In this document: one piece after another, positions 1 through 8,807 of the stretch
Numbering within the stretch: position 1 is the first letter of the stretch
Layout of the letters: each line of letters opens with the position of its first letter
From: Pseudoselenomonas ruminantium
Lineage (GTDB): Bacteria; Bacillota; Negativicutes; Selenomonadales; Selenomonadaceae
DNA: 41,702 bases
Reading direction: 5' to 3'
Assembly: GCA_902780915.1 (NCBI GenBank)
Contig: CACZHK010000031.1
Span: forward strand, 1 to 41,702
Notes under the pieces: generated by a model
Seen by the model: only the letters and a program-made list of their open reading frames with translations
Database searches by the model: none
What the model was told of the DNA's origin: nothing
Program-made: the position numbers and the translations under genes

Positions 1-80
1 TGCATGATTCATTTTGCATTGTTTAGTTTTCAAGGAACAACTTGATTTCTCAAGTGCCGCCTCATCGAAGCGACTTGTTT

Positions 81-109
81 ATTATATCTTGTCTCTTTCG
101 GAGTGTCAA
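81..109 (-). promoter_or_regulatory. rRNA-operon-type promoter P2 (leftward)
   Basis: On the minus strand there is a perfect sigma-A promoter: TTGACA (104-109), a 17-nt spacer, and TATAAT (81-86). It is followed by an initial transcribed sequence, AACAAGTCGC, that is shared with the upstream promoter P1. The leader to the left contains TTCCTTGAAAACTAAAC (about 23-39), a motif I associate with sequence just upstream of 16S genes and in rRNA spacers of Firmicutes. I infer that a 16S rRNA gene starts beyond the left edge and is read leftward. Confidence 0.85.
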
Positions 110-214
110 GCACTTTTTCAATTTCTTTTTTCAATATTCTCTCTGGCCAATCAAGGCTCTCTATATTGAAGGAAACTGTTTTGTTGCTTGCCGTTCCCGT
201 TAGCGACTTGTATT

Positions 215-243
215 ATGATACACGCACTTGAAGCATCTGTCAA
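215..243 (-). promoter_or_regulatory. rRNA-operon-type promoter P1 (leftward)
   Basis: Minus-strand promoter TTGACA (238-243), 17-nt spacer, TATCAT (215-220). The sequence upstream of the -35 box (about 244-290) is rich in phased A and T tracts and could act as an UP element. It lies 134 bp upstream of P2 and shares the ACAAGTCGC initial sequence, as expected of tandem rRNA promoters. The rest of bases 1-347 holds no gene. Confidence 0.82.
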
Positions 244-347
244 CACTTTTTTGCATTTTCTTCAACTTTTTTTGAAAAAATCGTTTCTCCCCCTTATCTC
301 ATCTTTTCATGCTATTTGTGATATCATAAGCATAGGCTGGCTTGGCA

Positions 348-530
348 TCACAATATGCTTTTCACCATCTTATTGAATTTGGCTCTGGGCAGCAAGACCT
401 CCCGCCCGCATCCCTGGCACCGCAGGCGCACGTCCGCCCCCAGCCGCAGGATTTCCCATACCTTGCTGCCGCAGGGATGCGGCTTCTTGACCTGTACCAG
501 GTCACCGACTGCATAAACCAATGCTTCCAT
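348..530 (-). CDS. DUF951 family small protein
   Basis: This 60-residue protein matches the DUF951 pattern: a short N-terminal strand, the segment KKPHPCGSKVWEILR, then RCQGCGREVLLPR and a basic C-terminus. The three cysteines (one in HPCG, two in CQGC) suggest zinc or nucleic-acid binding, but the function is unknown. DUF951 genes are often near ychF in Firmicutes; here ychF is elsewhere in the window. The start ATG at 530 has GGAAGG 7 nt upstream. The gene is divergent from the nitrilase-family gene with only 30 bp between start codons, so the promoter of each probably lies inside the other. It ends 105 bp upstream of the rRNA-type promoter P1. Confidence 0.85.
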   Translation of the reverse strand: MEALVYAVGDLVQVKKPHPCGSKVWEILRLGADVRLRCQGCGREVLLPRAKFNKMVKSIL

Positions 531-560
531 CCATTATCCTTCCTTTTGCGAGGTGTCTGT

Positions 561-1343
561 ATGAAAATATCCATTTTGCAAATGCACACCATCCTGGGCC
601 AGGCAGAAACTAACCGGGCCTCTCTGCTAAGATTAACCGAAAAAGCCCTGGCAGGCAACCCCGATGTGCTGATAATGCCAGAAATGTGGCCTATCGGCTT
701 CTTCCCCCGCCCTATAGAAAATCATGCAGACATCGACGGCGAAAATACCCGCACAATGCTGTCGGAGCTGGCCAGAAAATGCCAGGTCAATATCATAGGC
801 GGCTCCGTGGCCAGACTGGAATCCGCCACAGGGAAGATATACAACACCTGCTATGTATTTGATCGCCATGGGCAGGAGATTGCTTCCTATGACAAGGTGC
901 ATCTCTTCTCCCCCGGCAGGGAGGATCAGGTCTTTGAAGCAGGAAAAAACTTCTGCACCTTCACCTTGGAAGGGCATAAATGCGGCCTGGCAATTTGCTA
1001 TGACCTGCGCTTTGGCAGTTTCCTGATGGATCTCACGTCAGACATAGACCTGCTCTTCCTGCCCGCCGCCTGGCCACGCCTGCGGCAATCTCACTGGGAA
1101 ATTCTCACCCGGGCCCGGGCCATAGAGTATCAGGTATTTGTCATCGCTGCCAATGGCGGCGCCGCCCCCGGGGACAAGCACCCTCTGGCCGGCCGTTCCG
1201 GCATCTATGACCCTTGGGGAGAAATCCTCGCCCAGGCAGGCGGCGGCGAAGAAATCATCTCTGCACAGCTGGACTTTTCTGCCCTGCAGGAGTCCAGAAG
1301 CAAAATCCCCGTCAGGAAAGATAAGAAGTGCTTGCGCCCATAA
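561..1343 (+). CDS. Carbon-nitrogen hydrolase (nitrilase superfamily)
   Basis: A 260-residue single-domain amidohydrolase. The Glu-Lys-Cys triad is visible: Glu41 in MPEMWP, Lys112 in SYDKVHLF and Cys146 in AICYDLRF. Length and motifs resemble the omega-amidase (YafV/Nit2-like) branch, which removes ammonia from alpha-keto acid amides such as those formed by glutamine transamination; the substrate cannot be fixed from sequence. The ATG at 561 is preferred to the ATG at 342 because GAGGTG sits 5 nt upstream and the upstream stretch is antisense to the DUF951 gene. Cytosolic, probably monocistronic, ending at a strong bidirectional terminator shared with scrB. Confidence 0.9.
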   Translation: MKISILQMHTILGQAETNRASLLRLTEKALAGNPDVLIMPEMWPIGFFPRPIENHADIDGENTRTMLSELARKCQVNIIGGSVARLESATGKIYNTCYVFDRHGQEIASYDKVHLFSPGREDQVFEAGKNFCTFTLEGHKCGLAICYDLRFGSFLMDLTSDIDLLFLPAAWPRLRQSHWEILTRARAIEYQVFVIAANGGAAPGDKHPLAGRSGIYDPWGEILAQAGGGEEIISAQLDFSALQESRSKIPVRKDKKCLRP

Positions 1344-1388
1344 AAAGAGGACACCGAGATGTGACTGCCATCTCGGTGTCCCTTTTTC
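1344..1388. terminator. Bidirectional rho-independent terminator
   Basis: A perfect 13-bp stem (1349-1361 with 1369-1381) and a 7-nt loop, flanked by an A-run on the left and a T-run on the right. It can therefore serve both the plus-strand amidase and the convergent minus-strand scrB. Confidence 0.92.
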
Positions 1389-1439
1389 TATTCTTGGGGA
1401 ACTGCTCATCAAAAAGGTTATAGCAAACGTCACAGTTCC

Positions 1440-2882
1440 TCAGCTGAATTTGTAGCTGTCCAGTTCCCAGATGCGGCCTGAAACACTTTCCATATCCGCA
1501 TCAGAGTAGATACGCAGCTCGGGCTGGATATTCTTCTCCGGGAAGAGGAAGAAGCTGGCGGCTTCCTCCCCGTGCTGGAAGAAGGCCTCCACTGCCGTCC
1601 TGTCCACAAAGATGTGCAGGGACAGCACGCCATCGGCATAGAGACGGAATTTGCGTTTGCCCTTGCCCCCCAGCTTCATGCCGCTGCGATCGATGGTGCA
1701 GGCCTGCTCCTGAGTATCGTAGGCAATGACAGTCTTTTCCAGTCCATACACCAGCTCCACAGATACCCTGTGAGCCTCGCCCAGGCTGATATCCAGGATG
1801 ATTTCCGAGGTATCATAAAGGCCGCAAATGAGTTCGTCGGTGCTGTCGCTGTCCAGAGACATGGCCGTTTCCTCAATGCGCAGAGCCTTCATTTCCCGGG
1901 CAGGCTTGCTGTAGATATGGCCCTGACGCAGGGTCAGCTCACGGGGCATGGTCAGGCTGTACATCCAGCCCTGCTCTGCCGTGGGATAGTCGGAATCCTT
2001 GTCCGGCATGCCCATCCAGCCCAGCATGAGAGTCCTGCCCTCATGCTGGAAGATCTGGGGAGCGTAAAAATCAAAGCCATGATCCAGTTCCTGGAACTTG
2101 CCATGCAAGAGTGTCATGGCATCCAGGGAGGCATGGCCTGCCACATACCCCGCCTGATAGATATTCTGGCGGTCATACTCGCGGGCTTCAAGGCCCTGGG
2201 GGCAGAAAATCAGCGCTTCATAGTCGCCGAAGCGCAGGAGATTCGGGCATTCCCACATATAGCCGAAATCTCCCAAACGGTGGGCCAGCTCCCCCTTGAG
2301 CTGCCAGCCCTGCTCCGTCTCCTCATAGACCACCACCGTGCCCTTCTCATCCTCCCGCTGTGCTCCCAGCACGAAATAGCGCTTGCCATGGCGGCTGAAG
2401 ATATATGGGTCGCGGAAATGGCCCGTGTAGCCGGGTGCCGCATCAGGCACCGCAATTTCTTCTTTTTTGATGGTACCATCAGCCTGCAGGGTGCCGAAAC
2501 GCTGGGCAGGGGTACGCTTGCCGTTTTCGTCCTTGGCATTGCAGGTATAGGCCACTCTCAGCTTGCCATTCTCCACCGTGCCGCAGCCGGAATAGCAGCC
2601 ATCCTTGTCGTGCTCATCCGAGGGCCACATAGACAGTTCCGGCACAGTGTATCGCACGAAATCGCGGGTCTTGGTGTGCGCCCAGCACTTGTTCTTGTGT
2701 ACTACCCCCAGAGGATTCCACTGGTAGAAGATATGGTACTCATCCTTGTAATAAGTCAGCCCGTTGGGGTCATTGATGAGCCCGAAGGGCATTTCCAGAT
2801 GGAAACGGTTGTGCCAGCGATGCTTAAAGGGCATCCCCTCCCGCACTTTGGCATCAATTTCTGCCTTATTGAAATTTTCCAT
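1440..2882 (-). CDS. scrB: Sucrose-6-phosphate hydrolase (GH32)
   Basis: A 480-residue GH32 enzyme that hydrolyses sucrose-6-phosphate, delivered by the PTS, to glucose-6-phosphate and fructose. The three family signatures are present: nucleophile Asp38 in INDPNG, transition-state stabiliser Asp158 in HFRDP, and acid/base Glu211 in WECPN. A beta-propeller catalytic domain (about 25-340) is followed by the C-terminal beta-sandwich, which contains VDRTAVEAFF. No signal peptide, so cytosolic. It lies downstream of the PTS permease gene, which is why scrB is preferred to an extracellular fructanase. The ATG at 2882 has AAGGGAGG 9 nt upstream. Expression relative to the permease is probably lowered by the intercistronic hairpin at 2902-2935. 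Confidence 0.93.
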   Translation of the reverse strand: MENFNKAEIDAKVREGMPFKHRWHNRFHLEMPFGLINDPNGLTYYKDEYHIFYQWNPLGVVHKNKCWAHTKTRDFVRYTVPELSMWPSDEHDKDGCYSGCGTVENGKLRVAYTCNAKDENGKRTPAQRFGTLQADGTIKKEEIAVPDAAPGYTGHFRDPYIFSRHGKRYFVLGAQREDEKGTVVVYEETEQGWQLKGELAHRLGDFGYMWECPNLLRFGDYEALIFCPQGLEAREYDRQNIYQAGYVAGHASLDAMTLLHGKFQELDHGFDFYAPQIFQHEGRTLMLGWMGMPDKDSDYPTAEQGWMYSLTMPRELTLRQGHIYSKPAREMKALRIEETAMSLDSDSTDELICGLYDTSEIILDISLGEAHRVSVELVYGLEKTVIAYDTQEQACTIDRSGMKLGGKGKRKFRLYADGVLSLHIFVDRTAVEAFFQHGEEAASFFLFPEKNIQPELRIYSDADMESVSGRIWELDSYKFS

Positions 2883-2901
2883 AAAGCTCAGCCTCCCTTA
2901 T

Positions 2902-2935
2902 GAAAAAGCGGCTTATGAACCAAGTCACAAGCCGC
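2902..2935 (-). terminator. Intercistronic hairpin between scrA and scrB
   Basis: On the minus strand a 7-bp GCGGCTT/AAGCCGC stem (2929-2935 with 2908-2914) with a 14-nt loop is followed directly by a T-run (2907-2902). It has the form of a rho-independent terminator but lies between scrA and scrB with no promoter after it, so it is best read as a partial terminator or mRNA-stabilising hairpin. Confidence 0.6.
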
Positions 2936-2958
2936 CTCTTATATGTTTCTTTTTTAGA

Positions 2959-4836
2959 TTACTCTTCCGGAGTGAAGAGGGTGAAGGTCAGTGCGAAAGC
3001 TACGGCGAAGCCCACCACATTGACCATGATATAAGGAAGCAGATGGTCAAGGTACAGGAGAGTGCCGGGGATAACCGTGATGCCCATGCCGGTACCTGCC
3101 AGCTGCATGAAGCTTGCCAGGCCGCCTGCGCAGGCGCCGCCTACCAGACCGTAGATGAAGGGCTTCATGAAGCGGAGGTTGATACCGAAGATAGCAGGCT
3201 CGGTGATGCCCAGGAAGGCAGGAACTGCGGAAGAGATGTAGAGAGCGCGCTTCTTGGCGTTCTTGGTCTTGGCAGCCACAGCCACGGCAGCGCCGCCCTG
3301 TGCCACGATAGCGCCGGTGATGATGGCATTGAAGGGATCTACGCCGGTGGTAGCCAGGAGCTGGACTTCCAGAGCGTTGAAGATGTGATGGACACCGAAG
3401 ACAACCACTACCTGCTGGAGGCCGCCCACTACGATGCCGCCGATGCCGAAGGGCAGCTGCAGGAAGGCCTGCACAGCGCCGAAGATAGCATTCTCAAGAG
3501 TGTGCATGATGGGGCCGACAACCAGCAAGCCGAGGATCATGCAGGTGAACAGAGTCAGGAACGGAGTCACGATGAGGTCGATGAGGTCAGGCACGAACTT
3601 CTTCAGGAAAGCCTGCAGCTTGGCAGCCACGATGCCCAGCACCAATGCGGGCAGTACGGAACCCTGATAGCCAACCACGGGGACGGTGAAGCCCAGCACA
3701 TCCATCATGAGGGGCTCCTGTGCGCCGCCGGGGATAGCAGCCCAGGCGTTAGGCAGCTGGGGAGCAACCAGCATCAGGCCCAGAACCAGGCCGATGACCG
3801 GGGTGCCGCCGAAGCGCTTCATAGTGGACCAGCACACCAAAGCCGGCAGGAAGATGAAGGCGGTATCCGTGAGCACCTGGCTCATGGTCAGCACATTGCC
3901 GCTGAACTCAACGCCCAGAGCCTGGGAAGCGCCGCGCAGGCCCATGAAAAGACCTGTTGCCACCAGCACGGGGATGATGGGCACGAAGACATCGCCCAGG
4001 GTACGGGAAATCTTCTGCATGGTAGACATCTGCTCATAGGCCTCAGCCTTGTTGTTGCTGGTGGAGCCAAGAGAAGTGCCTGCCACGAAAACATCAAAGA
4101 CCTTATCCACAAAGCCGGTGCCCAGGATGATCTGGTACTGGGCAGCAGCGAAGAACTGTCCCTTGACACCGTCGATGTTCTCGATGGCCTTCTCGTCAAT
4201 CTTGCTGCGGTCATTGACGATGAGGCGCAGGCGGGTAGCGCAGTGCTCGGCGCTGCGGACATTGTCCATGCCGCCTACATACTTGGCGATCAGCTTGGCC
4301 ACGCGCTCCTCAGCGGGGAGGTCAGCCAGAGCCTTTTCATCAGCAGCCACATCATGGCCGGAAGCGGCAGCGGGAGCAGCATCAGCAGCAGCCTCTTCAG
4401 CCTCCACAGTGATCTCCTGGTCACCCAGGGCCACGGTGATCTTGCCGAAGTCAGCGGCGTTGGTGACCAGCACCGGAGTAGTCACATCATAGCCGGCAGC
4501 CACAATGGCAGCCACATCGAACTCCAGCAGCAGCTGGCCGCGCTTCACCTTGTCACCCTGTGCCACATGGGCGGTGAAGTGCTCGCCCTTGAGGTTCACA
4601 GTATCAAGGCCCACATGGATGAGAATGTCAGCGCCATTCTCCCCGTGGATACCGACAGCATGCTTGGTCTCGAAGAGAACCGTGACCTCGCCATCAACCG
4701 GCGCATAAACCTTGCCCTGGGGCTCGGTTACAGCAGCACCCTTGCCCATAGCCCCGCTGGCAAAAGCCTGATCCTTGACTTCTGAAAGCGGTACCAGCCT
4801 GCCCTGCAGGGGGCTGTCCAGACGCAAATCTGACAT
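2959..4836 (-). CDS. scrA: PTS sucrose transporter, fused IIA-IIB-IIC
   Basis: A 625-residue enzyme II that imports and phosphorylates a sugar, probably sucrose given scrB downstream. Order of domains: IIA (about 1-140) with the paired histidines His59 and His74 (in ILIHVGLDT; His74 is the likely phosphorylation site); an Ala-rich linker (about 148-168); IIB (about 172-250) with phospho-Cys199 in EHCATRLRL; and a IIC membrane domain (about 270-625) with GITEPAIFG. This is the glucose/sucrose superfamily. The A-B-C order is less usual than B-C-A for sucrose or beta-glucoside permeases. The ATG at 4836 has AGGAGG 8 nt upstream. The gene has its own promoter and a roughly 180-nt leader. Other glucosides remain possible substrates. 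Confidence 0.88.
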   Translation of the reverse strand: MSDLRLDSPLQGRLVPLSEVKDQAFASGAMGKGAAVTEPQGKVYAPVDGEVTVLFETKHAVGIHGENGADILIHVGLDTVNLKGEHFTAHVAQGDKVKRGQLLLEFDVAAIVAAGYDVTTPVLVTNAADFGKITVALGDQEITVEAEEAAADAAPAAASGHDVAADEKALADLPAEERVAKLIAKYVGGMDNVRSAEHCATRLRLIVNDRSKIDEKAIENIDGVKGQFFAAAQYQIILGTGFVDKVFDVFVAGTSLGSTSNNKAEAYEQMSTMQKISRTLGDVFVPIIPVLVATGLFMGLRGASQALGVEFSGNVLTMSQVLTDTAFIFLPALVCWSTMKRFGGTPVIGLVLGLMLVAPQLPNAWAAIPGGAQEPLMMDVLGFTVPVVGYQGSVLPALVLGIVAAKLQAFLKKFVPDLIDLIVTPFLTLFTCMILGLLVVGPIMHTLENAIFGAVQAFLQLPFGIGGIVVGGLQQVVVVFGVHHIFNALEVQLLATTGVDPFNAIITGAIVAQGGAAVAVAAKTKNAKKRALYISSAVPAFLGITEPAIFGINLRFMKPFIYGLVGGACAGGLASFMQLAGTGMGITVIPGTLLYLDHLLPYIMVNVVGFAVAFALTFTLFTPEE

Positions 4837-5020
4837 GAATGATTCCTCCTCTTTCCTCTCTCTGGAAACGATACCCTAAATACGCGCAGATAGTAATATG
4901 AATAAGAACACAGGAACTTTATCCTCAGGACTATATTCTACACAAGTCCCCTGGTTCCTGCCGGGATACCTATGAAAACAGTTCCAATTGTCTATGGAAC
5001 CAATTCCATTTACTGTATAC

Positions 5021-5055
5021 ATCATAATACGCCCTCGAACTTTTGTCAAGGGCGT
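5021..5055 (-). promoter_or_regulatory. scrAB promoter overlapping an inverted repeat
   Basis: Minus-strand promoter TTGACA (5044-5049), 17-nt spacer, TATGAT (5021-5026). The -35 box sits inside an inverted repeat with arms CGCCCTTGA and TTCGAGGGCG (about 5031-5055, one mismatch). The repeat lies just after the dnaB stop but lacks a T-run, so it could be an operator for a repressor, a weak dnaB terminator, or both. The untranslated leader (about 5014-4837) holds further inverted repeats, GTTCCA/TGGAAC near 4981-5000 and AGGAAC/GTTCCT enclosing GGACT/AGTCC near 4910-4960. No regulator gene is nearby. Confidence 0.7.
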
Positions 5056-5081
5056 TTTATGAATCTTATATGATTTTTTTC

Positions 5082-6410
5082 TCACTCAATCAGCAAATCC
5101 CTGAACTTGGTGAATTCCTTCTGGAAGAACAGCTTGATGGTGTCCACGGGGCCATTGCGGTGCTTGGCGATGATGACTTCTGTGATGTTCTTGGCCTCCG
5201 TGTCCTTGTCGTAGTAATCCTCACGATAGAGGAACATGACGATATCCGCATCCTGCTCCAGGGAGCCTGATTCTCTCAGGTCGGAGAGCATGGGGCGCTT
5301 CACCTGGCGGCTCTCCACAGAACGGGACAGCTGGGACAGGGCGATGACAGGCACGTGCAGTTCCCTGGCCAGGGCCTTCAAGGAACGGGAAATCTCTGAG
5401 ATTTCCTGCTGGCGGTTGTCGCTGTTCTTGGAAGCCCGCCCCTGCATGAGCTGCAAGTAGTCGATGAAGATGACGGACAGGCCGTGCTCTGCTTTCAGGC
5501 GGCGGGCCTTGGAGCGCATTTCCATCACTGTGATGCCTGCGGTATCATCTATGTAGATGGGGGCGCTGTTCAGGCGGTTGGCAGTCTCCACCAGCCGCGT
5601 CCACTCCTCATCTTCCAGCTGCCCCGTGCGGAGGCGCTGGGCGTCTATGCCCCCCTCAGAGCAGAGCATGCGCTGCATCAGCTGCTCCTTGCTCATTTCC
5701 AGGGAAAAGAAAGCTACCGTGCCCAAGTTATGCAGGCCGATATAGCTGGCCATATTCAGGGTAAAGGCGGTCTTGCCCATGGAAGGACGAGCCGCCACCA
5801 GCACCAGGTCCGAGGGCTGCAGGCCGCTGGTAATGTGATCCAAATCCTTGAAGCCCGTGGAAATGCCCGTGATATTTCCCTTGGAAGCATAGAGGTCGTT
5901 GATGTGCTCGAAAGTGCGGAGAAGTATGGCCTTCATAGGCTCAAAGCCATCGGTGCTCTGCCCCGCCGCCACGGCCAGGATGCGCTTTTCCGCCTCGTCC
6001 ATGATGTTGGCCACTTCGTCCGTGTCCTCATAGGCCGCTGCCGCAATGGCAGTGGCAGCATCTATCAGGCGGCGCAGCTCAGCTTTTTCCTTGACGATTT
6101 TGGCATGATAGGAAATATTGGCTGCCGTGGGCACAGTGTTGGCAATGTCCGTGACAAAGCGCACACCTCCCACTCTCTCCAGCTGCTCCTCTTTGCGAAG
6201 TTCCTCTGTAAGGGTGACGATATCCACAGCCTCTTCATTATCCGTGAGTTTCAGCATGGCCTCATAGGCCACCTTGTGAGCCTCACGATAAAAATCCTCC
6301 GGCCTGAGGATTTCCTGCACCTCGATGATGGCGTCTTTCTTGATGAGCATAGCCCCCAGCACAGCCTTCTCAGCCTCAATATTCTGGGGCGGCATACGAT
6401 TCTCTGCCAT
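5082..6410 (-). CDS. dnaB: Replicative DNA helicase DnaB
   Basis: A 442-residue hexameric helicase that unwinds DNA ahead of the replication fork. An N-terminal primase-interacting domain (about 8-110) is followed by a RecA-like ATPase domain from about 175, with Walker A ARPSMGKT at 207-214 and a Walker B ending in FIDYLQLM. Length is normal for the family. The start ATG overlaps the stop of the upstream lon-type gene by one base (TAATG), so the two are translationally coupled. It is the last gene of the yybS-gdpP-rplI-lon-dnaB block. Confidence 0.97.
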   Translation of the reverse strand: MAENRMPPQNIEAEKAVLGAMLIKKDAIIEVQEILRPEDFYREAHKVAYEAMLKLTDNEEAVDIVTLTEELRKEEQLERVGGVRFVTDIANTVPTAANISYHAKIVKEKAELRRLIDAATAIAAAAYEDTDEVANIMDEAEKRILAVAAGQSTDGFEPMKAILLRTFEHINDLYASKGNITGISTGFKDLDHITSGLQPSDLVLVAARPSMGKTAFTLNMASYIGLHNLGTVAFFSLEMSKEQLMQRMLCSEGGIDAQRLRTGQLEDEEWTRLVETANRLNSAPIYIDDTAGITVMEMRSKARRLKAEHGLSVIFIDYLQLMQGRASKNSDNRQQEISEISRSLKALARELHVPVIALSQLSRSVESRQVKRPMLSDLRESGSLEQDADIVMFLYREDYYDKDTEAKNITEVIIAKHRNGPVDTIKLFFQKEFTKFRDLLIE

Positions 6411-8359
6411 TAACGCTCCTCCTGCTCAAAAATCAACTCAAAGGCTTCCTCTGCCGTCTCCACAGGGTGTATCGAAAGCCCCAGGTGCTCCTCGGGAATA
6501 TCCTTCGCATTCTCCTTGGGGATCACCAGGGTCTTAATGCCCGCCTGCTTGGCTCCATAGGCCTTCTCGAACACGCCGCCCACGGGCCGCACCCGGCCTG
6601 CCAGGGAAATCTCCCCAGTCACCGCCACATCCTGGCGGATCTTCTTCCCGGTAACAGCACTCACCAGCACCGCCAGAATAGCCGTGCCTGCCGAAGGCCC
6701 GTCGATATTGCCGCCCCCGATGACATTGATATGCACATCATAATCATGCAGATCCTCACCGGTGACTTTGCGCAAGACGGAAGCCGCGTTGAACACGGAG
6801 TCCTTGGCCATGGAACCGGCTGTCTCATTGAACCGCACTGTCCCCTTGCCCTTCTCATGGGCGGGGAAGGCCACGGCCTCAATCTCGATGACGGAACCCA
6901 GGAACCCAGACACGCCCAAACCAAAGATATGGCCCCTGACCGCCTTGCCTGAGGCTTTCTTGGTGACGAACTGGTAGAGGCGGCTGACCTGGGCCACTTC
7001 GTAGATATCCTCTTTGGTGATGGTGACAGGTTCCCCCTTGGCCGCCCCGGTGCGTTCCAGGGCCAGGCTGTAAGCATCAGCCAGGATGTTGATGGCCTTG
7101 CGGCCCTCGATGGTGTACTCGGAAATCAGAGCAGCCAGTTCCTCCGGCAGCTCCGCCCCCAGCTTTTTGGCTGCATTCTCCACAATCTGCACGATATGCT
7201 TCGGTGTCAAAGGCTCGAAGTAGATCTCGGCACAGCGGGAACGCAGGGCCGGGTTGATATGGGCAGCATCCCTGGTGGTCGCGCCAATCAGCACGAAGTC
7301 CGCCGGCGCCCCCTCTTCAAAGAGCTTCCTGATATAGGAGGGCACATGGGGATCTTCCGGGTCGTAGTAAGCGGATTCAAAGAAAGCCCGCTTGTCCTCC
7401 AGCACCTTCAGCAATTTGTTCTGGAGCATTTCATCCATCTCACCGATTTCGTCGATGAAGAGGATGCCGCCGTGGGCATCGGTGACCAGTCCCGGCTTCG
7501 GCTCCGGCACCCCTGCGTCTGCCAGGGTCTTGGAAGCCCCCTGATAAATGGGATCATGGACAGACCCCAGGAGAGGGTTGGTGATATCCCGCGGATCCCA
7601 GCGCAAGGTGGTGCCGTCCGTTTCCACGAAGGGAGCCTCCTCGTTGAAGGGGGAGCTTTCCTTCTTCTTGGCGGCCTCCAGCACCAGCCTGGCCGCCGTG
7701 GTCTTGCCCACGCCGGGAGGGCCGTAGAGAATCAGGTGCTGGGGATAGGGAGAGCTTAATTTTGCCATGAGGGATTTCACGGCTCTTTCCTGCCCCACGA
7801 TTTCTCCGAAGGATTGGGGACGCAAAAGCTCCATCACCGACTGGGTCAGGTGCACCTGCTCCAGCTTCTCCAGTTCCTCCCGCTTGGCCTTGTCATGAGG
7901 ACTTTCGATGCCTGGCTTCTCTTCCTTGATGACCTGGCGGCGGATATCCTCCACATAGTCAGCGTGGTCCTGTTCCAGTTTCTCCGAGACTTTCTTCTCG
8001 ATCTTGTCCTCCACGCTCTTGCGAGCCACCATGTCGGCCACCCGTTCCTCCAGCACGGCGAGGACTTTGCCAATCTCCTTGCCCTTGGGGGCAGGCCCAG
8101 CCAGGGGATTCTGCTCCAGGACGCGCTGCAGGGCCAGCACCCGCTCGCCGGGGTCATCAGAGCGCATCAGCTTCAGGGCATCCATCTTCCCTGCCTGCAC
8201 CACCAGCCGTTCCGTAGTCCAGAGATCCACCAGCAGGGCATAGACTGCATTTATTTCCCGGTCAAGGTCCGTGACAGCGGGAAAAGCCGGCGAGGCAGCC
8301 TGACTTTCCTGAGGCTGCCCACCGGCAAATTTCTTGAATATATCGTAGAGAAAACTCAT
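6410..8359 (-). CDS. lonC: Lon-family ATP-dependent protease (LonC-like)
   Basis: A 649-residue AAA+ serine protease. It lacks the long N-terminal substrate domain of classical LonA and instead begins with about 180 residues of helical, probably coiled-coil sequence. The ATPase domain carries Walker A GPPGVGKT (213-220) and Walker B ILFIDEIGE (299-307). The C-terminal protease domain carries the Ser-Lys dyad: Ser556 in DGPSAGTA and Lys599 in GGVFEKAYGAKQAG. The architecture fits the spore-type or LonC group found in Firmicutes. It lies between rplI (4-nt gap) and dnaB (1-nt overlap). Substrates are unknown; protein quality control is the likely role. Confidence 0.88.
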   Translation of the reverse strand: MSFLYDIFKKFAGGQPQESQAASPAFPAVTDLDREINAVYALLVDLWTTERLVVQAGKMDALKLMRSDDPGERVLALQRVLEQNPLAGPAPKGKEIGKVLAVLEERVADMVARKSVEDKIEKKVSEKLEQDHADYVEDIRRQVIKEEKPGIESPHDKAKREELEKLEQVHLTQSVMELLRPQSFGEIVGQERAVKSLMAKLSSPYPQHLILYGPPGVGKTTAARLVLEAAKKKESSPFNEEAPFVETDGTTLRWDPRDITNPLLGSVHDPIYQGASKTLADAGVPEPKPGLVTDAHGGILFIDEIGEMDEMLQNKLLKVLEDKRAFFESAYYDPEDPHVPSYIRKLFEEGAPADFVLIGATTRDAAHINPALRSRCAEIYFEPLTPKHIVQIVENAAKKLGAELPEELAALISEYTIEGRKAINILADAYSLALERTGAAKGEPVTITKEDIYEVAQVSRLYQFVTKKASGKAVRGHIFGLGVSGFLGSVIEIEAVAFPAHEKGKGTVRFNETAGSMAKDSVFNAASVLRKVTGEDLHDYDVHINVIGGGNIDGPSAGTAILAVLVSAVTGKKIRQDVAVTGEISLAGRVRPVGGVFEKAYGAKQAGIKTLVIPKENAKDIPEEHLGLSIHPVETAEEAFELIFEQEER

Positions 8360-8363
8360 GGTC

Positions 8364-8807
8364 TTACTCAGCCACGATATTGACCTTCACGGTGCTGGTG
8401 ATGGCAGGGTGGACCTTGATGACTGCCTCGTAAACGCCGGTACCCGTGACGGTGCCTTTGATGGAGATTTTCTTCTTGTCTATGTCTATGTTCTGCTTCT
8501 TCAGAGCCTCAGACACATCCTTGCCCGTGACGCTGCCGAAGAGCTTGCCGCCCTCGCCGATGCGCACAGGGATGGTGACCTCCACCTTTTCCAGTTGGGA
8601 AGCCATGAGCTTGGCCTCGTCAGTGGCCATAGCCTCCTTGCGGGCCTTTGAGCCGGCCTGCTGCTTGGCCACGTTCACGCTCTGGGCAGTGGCCAGCACT
8701 GCCAGTTTCCGGGGCAGCAGGAAATTGCGTCCGTAACCTTCCTGCACCTCTACGATGTCACCCTTTTTGCCCAGCTTCTTTACGTCCTGACTCAGTATCA
8801 CTTTCAT
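8364..8807 (-). CDS. rplI: 50S ribosomal protein L9
   Basis: 147 residues. The N-terminal rRNA-binding domain begins MKVILSQDVKKLGKKGD and includes GYGRNFLLPRKLA, then a long connecting helix and a C-terminal domain, the classic L9 layout. I place the start at the second ATG (8807) because L9 proteins begin MKVIL and GGAG lies 10 nt upstream; the first ATG (8816) is only 1 nt from the same site. The gene overlaps the end of gdpP by about 50 bp, an unusually long overlap that implies translational coupling. Confidence 0.95.
   Translation of the reverse strand: MKVILSQDVKKLGKKGDIVEVQEGYGRNFLLPRKLAVLATAQSVNVAKQQAGSKARKEAMATDEAKLMASQLEKVEVTIPVRIGEGGKLFGSVTGKDVSEALKKQNIDIDKKKISIKGTVTGTGVYEAVIKVHPAITSTVKVNIVAE

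Noticed and set aside
342..560. 73-residue N-terminal extension of the nitrilase-family protein
   Set aside because: It is antisense to the DUF951 gene, and the internal ATG at 561 has a good ribosome site and the family's usual N-terminus.
2764..4785. Long plus-strand open frame opposite the PTS gene
   Set aside because: Histidine- and glutamine-rich shadow of the real minus-strand gene, with no family resemblance and no ribosome site.
4837..5014. SacY/LicT-type antiterminator site in the scr leader
   Set aside because: I could not find the conserved RAT sequence or a clear leader terminator with a T-run; the leader is structured but of unknown type.
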